Shown here: positions 61,837 through 64,000 of the stretch, piece after piece
Layout of the letters: each line of letters begins with the position of its first letter
Position numbering within the stretch: the stretch's first letter is position 1
From: an uncultured Coriobacteriaceae bacterium
GTDB lineage: Bacteria; Actinomycetota; Coriobacteriia; Coriobacteriales; Coriobacteriaceae
DNA length: 64,000 nt
Reading direction: 5' to 3'
Assembly: GCA_944321435.1 (NCBI GenBank)
Contig: CALULH010000005.1
Span: 1-64,000 of the forward strand
Made by a program: the position numbers and the translations under genes
Notes under the pieces: model-generated
The model's input: the letters and a program-made list of their open reading frames with translations, nothing else
What the model was told of the DNA's origin: nothing
The model's database searches: none

Positions 61837-62619
61837 TCAGCGCCGATCGCGCGGCTCGGGGTTGATCCAGCACTGCGTGATGGGAACCTGGCGCAGGCCG
61901 AGCTTTCGCTGCAAGCGCTGCGAGGCGGTGTTCGCCGGGTCCACGTGGCAGTACGCCCGGCGTCCCTCCGCGCGGAAGCGGTTGATGAGCGCGCCCTCAA
62001 GCTCCCCGGCAAAGCCACGGCGGCGGAAGGCCGGGAAGACCTCGAGCATGCCCATGGTCGCCTCGTCATGCTCGCCGATGAAGCCCACGAGCTCCCCGGA
62101 GGCGTCGAAGCCGCCGTAGATCCACCCGCAGTCCAAATGGTCGTACACGTCCTGCTCGTCGATGAGGTGGTACCGCTCGAGGATCACCGGCGCATGGGCG
62201 CGCGTCAGGCGTCGGATACGCAGGCACCCCGCCGTGCGCACGGGCTCGCTCTTCTCGTACACCCAGAGCTGATACGGGTAGACCGCACCTCCCGGCACCA
62301 GCGCCTCGGCGTAGCGCGCGTCCGCCAGCGCGACCGTGGGCTCCCCCGCCACCAACGGGGCCATGCGCCGCGCGGCCTCCTCGCTGCTCGGCGCGACGAA
62401 GGGCACCGCGTTGCGCGTCATGTCCAGGAGCACGCCGTCAACGCCCGCGTAGCGCACGGTGGCGCGCCCGAGACGCAGGGGCTCCCGCAGATACCACAGC
62501 CAGCCGGGGCGCTCGGCATCCCACGCGCCGAGCAGCGCGATGGCTTGGGCGATAAGATCGGCTGGCGCGCCGCCTCCGTTGCCGCCGGGCCGCCGTGATT
62601 CCAGATGCTCCGCGCTCAT
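61837..62619 (-). CDS. GNAT-family N-acetyltransferase
   Basis: 260 residues. The C-terminal half (about 130-250) is a GNAT domain of the FR47 type: GELVGFIGEHDEATMGMLEV, acetyl-CoA loop FPAFRRRGFAGELEGALINR, and VDPANTASQRLQRKLGLRQV. The N-terminal 120 residues are a second, decayed GNAT-like half. Substrate unknown. GGGAG precedes ATG 62619. Confidence 0.85.
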   Translation of the reverse strand: MSAEHLESRRPGGNGGGAPADLIAQAIALLGAWDAERPGWLWYLREPLRLGRATVRYAGVDGVLLDMTRNAVPFVAPSSEEAARRMAPLVAGEPTVALADARYAEALVPGGAVYPYQLWVYEKSEPVRTAGCLRIRRLTRAHAPVILERYHLIDEQDVYDHLDCGWIYGGFDASGELVGFIGEHDEATMGMLEVFPAFRRRGFAGELEGALINRFRAEGRRAYCHVDPANTASQRLQRKLGLRQVPITQCWINPEPRDRR

Positions 62620-62696
62620 GCCGCGCTCCCTCCCACATGGTTTTTGCGGGACAGTATAGCGAGGCGCAACGCTCCGGAAAAGGCGCGACGGCACGG

Positions 62697-62853
62697 ACGC
62701 CCTTCTCGCCCGCCGATGTATTGCATGCATTCCCGTTCACCAGGCACGGTTGCATGCAAAACGTATCGCCAGGACGCCGGAAGCTGCCTCCTGGCGAACG
62801 AACGTACATGCAACGCTCCCACGCGAACAGCTTTGCACGCGGAAGCTGACGGG
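62697..62853. repeat. 29-bp phased repeat locus with opposed arms
   Basis: Left arm, minus-oriented: TGCATGCA at 62722 and 62751 (29 bp apart) and a GGGCGAGAAGGGC unit at 62697-62710. Right arm, plus-oriented: GGCGAACGAACGTACATGCA (62793) and GCGAACAGCTTTGCACGCGG (62822), preceded by a decayed unit near 62775. It ends GCGGAAGCTGACGGG at 62839-62853, beside the GH32 stop codon. Confidence 0.75.
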
Positions 62854-62854
62854 A

Positions 62855-64000
62855 CTACTGCGCGGGGGCGTTGAGCGGCCAGAACCGAATGGCCGCCCGA
62901 GGGGCCTCGACGTTCAGGGCGTGGCGCTTGGGGTAGTAGCGCGTGGTGAGGGCCGCGGCGCCGTCGTTCAGGAAGACCTCGACGCTCGACGCGTCGGCTA
63001 CCACGCGCACGGATTCCAGGCGCGCAACGGGCACCGCGCGCTCGGTACGGCCGCAGCCAACGCCCGTGCGGGCGGTGTCGGCAAAGCGCATGGCAAACAC
63101 GCCGGACTCGGCATCGTAGCGCAGCTCCAGCTCGTCGGCGATCAGCGCGAGGAAGGACTCCAGGCCGGGGCAGGAAGCGGCCGCCGCGTCGGAGCTGTCC
63201 TTCTCGCCCGGCAAGTCCGCCTCCCCCGCCGTAACCTCAAGGTCAAAGAGGCGCGCCGCCGCACCGTCGACGGAGAAGACGCCGTCGGCGCGCTGCTCGG
63301 CGGTGCGCCAAGCGAGGAGCTCGTGCACGGGAAGGGTGCGCACCTGGCCGTCCGCGCCCACCGAGACCTCGCGCGGCACGGTGAGGGCGTGCTGCCAGCC
63401 CCGCGCGACCGTGGGGTCGTTGCCGTACGCGGGCTCGTCGGGGATGCCCATCCAGCCGATGAGGATGCGGCGGCCGTCCTCGGACAGGAAGCTCTGGGGG
63501 GCGTAGAAGTCAAAGCCCCAATCCCAAAGGCAAAACTCCCCGAGCTCGCAAGCGCCGGCGATATCGCCCGTCACCGGAAAATAACCGGACTGGTAAACGT
63601 TGAGCGCGTCGTAGGGGGCGCCGGTCAGCCCCTGCGGGGAGACGGAGAGGAGCTTGGCCTGCGCGCCCGCGCCGCCGGCCGGCAGCTCGAAGTAGTCGGG
63701 GCACTCCCACATGTAGCCGAAGCGCTCCCGCGTGCTCACGCGGTTCACCAGCCGCCAGGCGCGCGCGTCCGCGCTGGCGTACACCAGGACCTCGCCGGCG
63801 TCGCCGCCGTGGTCTTGGGACTCGGGAAGGTCCCCGCGCCGCCGCGCGCCGAGCACCATGAGGTAGGGGCCCGCGCCGCGCTCGGCCGCCTCGTCCGCCG
63901 CCGCGCCGGAAAGCCGCCATACCTTGGGGTCGCGCACGTGCAGGGTGTCGTCGGCGGGATAGTCGGCGTTGGTCAGCAGCACGCGCTTGCGGCGGAGAAG
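62855..64000 (-). CDS. Sucrose-6-phosphate hydrolase, GH32 (3' part; runs off the window)
   Basis: The last about 380 residues are in the window; the frame stays open to position 64000, so the N-terminus with the nucleophile motif NDPNG lies outside. Visible: transition-state Asp in HVRDPKVW, acid/base Glu in WECPDYFEL, GFDFYAPQSF and the beta-sandwich domain VEVFLNDGAAALTTRYYP. It cleaves sucrose-6-P or fructo-oligosaccharides, usually downstream of a PTS. An in-frame GTG at 63982 is internal, not the start. Confidence 0.9.
   Translation of the reverse strand, partial: LLRRKRVLLTNADYPADDTLHVRDPKVWRLSGAAADEAAERGAGPYLMVLGARRRGDLPESQDHGGDAGEVLVYASADARAWRLVNRVSTRERFGYMWECPDYFELPAGGAGAQAKLLSVSPQGLTGAPYDALNVYQSGYFPVTGDIAGACELGEFCLWDWGFDFYAPQSFLSEDGRRILIGWMGIPDEPAYGNDPTVARGWQHALTVPREVSVGADGQVRTLPVHELLAWRTAEQRADGVFSVDGAAARLFDLEVTAGEADLPGEKDSSDAAAASCPGLESFLALIADELELRYDAESGVFAMRFADTARTGVGCGRTERAVPVARLESVRVVADASSVEVFLNDGAAALTTRYYPKRHALNVEAPRAAIRFWPLNAPAQ

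Overview
The window looks like a piece of a GC-rich actinobacterial chromosome, most likely class Coriobacteriia (Olsenella/Atopobium/Collinsella-like). This is inferred from gene order, codon use and protein style; no phylogeny was run. Apart from the first 4.3 kb it is mostly core housekeeping DNA on the minus strand, broken by a few short accessory islands and by unusually structured intergenic DNA. No rRNA, tRNA or CRISPR locus was recognised.

Layout. (1) 1-4.3 kb: the end of a prophage-like element. It has a lysis cassette (XhlA-like protein, holin, small acidic ORF, amidase endolysin with three CW_7 repeats, small membrane protein), a secreted nuclease lipoprotein, an unknown ORF, and a 40-codon XRE gene fragment that may mark the attachment site. 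(2) 4.6-24.2 kb, all minus strand: pyrG-xerD; an HD hydrolase; a RecJ exonuclease fused to a RecQ-type helicase, followed by rel and a metallo-hydrolase; efp; a carboxyltransferase/biotin-carrier fusion with accC; asp23-nusB-xseB-tlyA-nadK-recN. (3) 24.2-32.4 kb: an accessory, locally more AT-rich zone with two frame-disrupted genes (a membrane protein and an EcsC-family protein), an XRE repressor, a MerR-like/membrane/lipoprotein operon, and an XRE + Ser/Thr kinase pair. (4) 32.8-51.2 kb: a DUF1846 protein, nadE, a cyuA remnant, HAD proteins, a catalytically degraded aroB with aroK, yqeG-mltG-ruvX-alaS, a PerM permease, a SigB-type sigma factor with its RsbW-like partner, rarA and dgt. (5) 51.4-64 kb: prepilin peptidase and ATP-grasp ligase, mntP, a PLP-fold protein without its lysine, thrS, a 6-phospho-beta-glucosidase, a LysO-like transporter, a GNAT and the 3' part of a GH32 sucrose-6-phosphate hydrolase.

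Working together. recN, recJ-recQ, xerD, rarA, xseB and dgt form a rich DNA-repair and nucleotide-pool set. rel, sigB/rsbW, asp23 and the kinase/XRE pair are stress and signalling functions. The accC plus carboxyltransferase-BCCP pair makes a complete biotin-dependent carboxylase, probably anaplerotic. bglA and the GH32 enzyme point to PTS-fed sugar use in a host-associated, fermentative lifestyle.

Most unusual features. A family of 29-30 bp phased repeats occurs as oppositely oriented three-unit arms at three strong intergenic loci (about 24.45-24.72, 58.59-58.81 and 62.70-62.85 kb), two of which share an end motif. A 66-bp element is present as an inverted pair at 29.77-30.01 kb. Two long hairpins flank dgt, one of them a perfect 35-bp palindrome. 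There is also the RecJ-RecQ fusion, a carboxylase fusion with an internal ribosome binding site exactly at the BCCP start, and two pseudo-enzymes (AroB-like, Cys/Met PLP-like).
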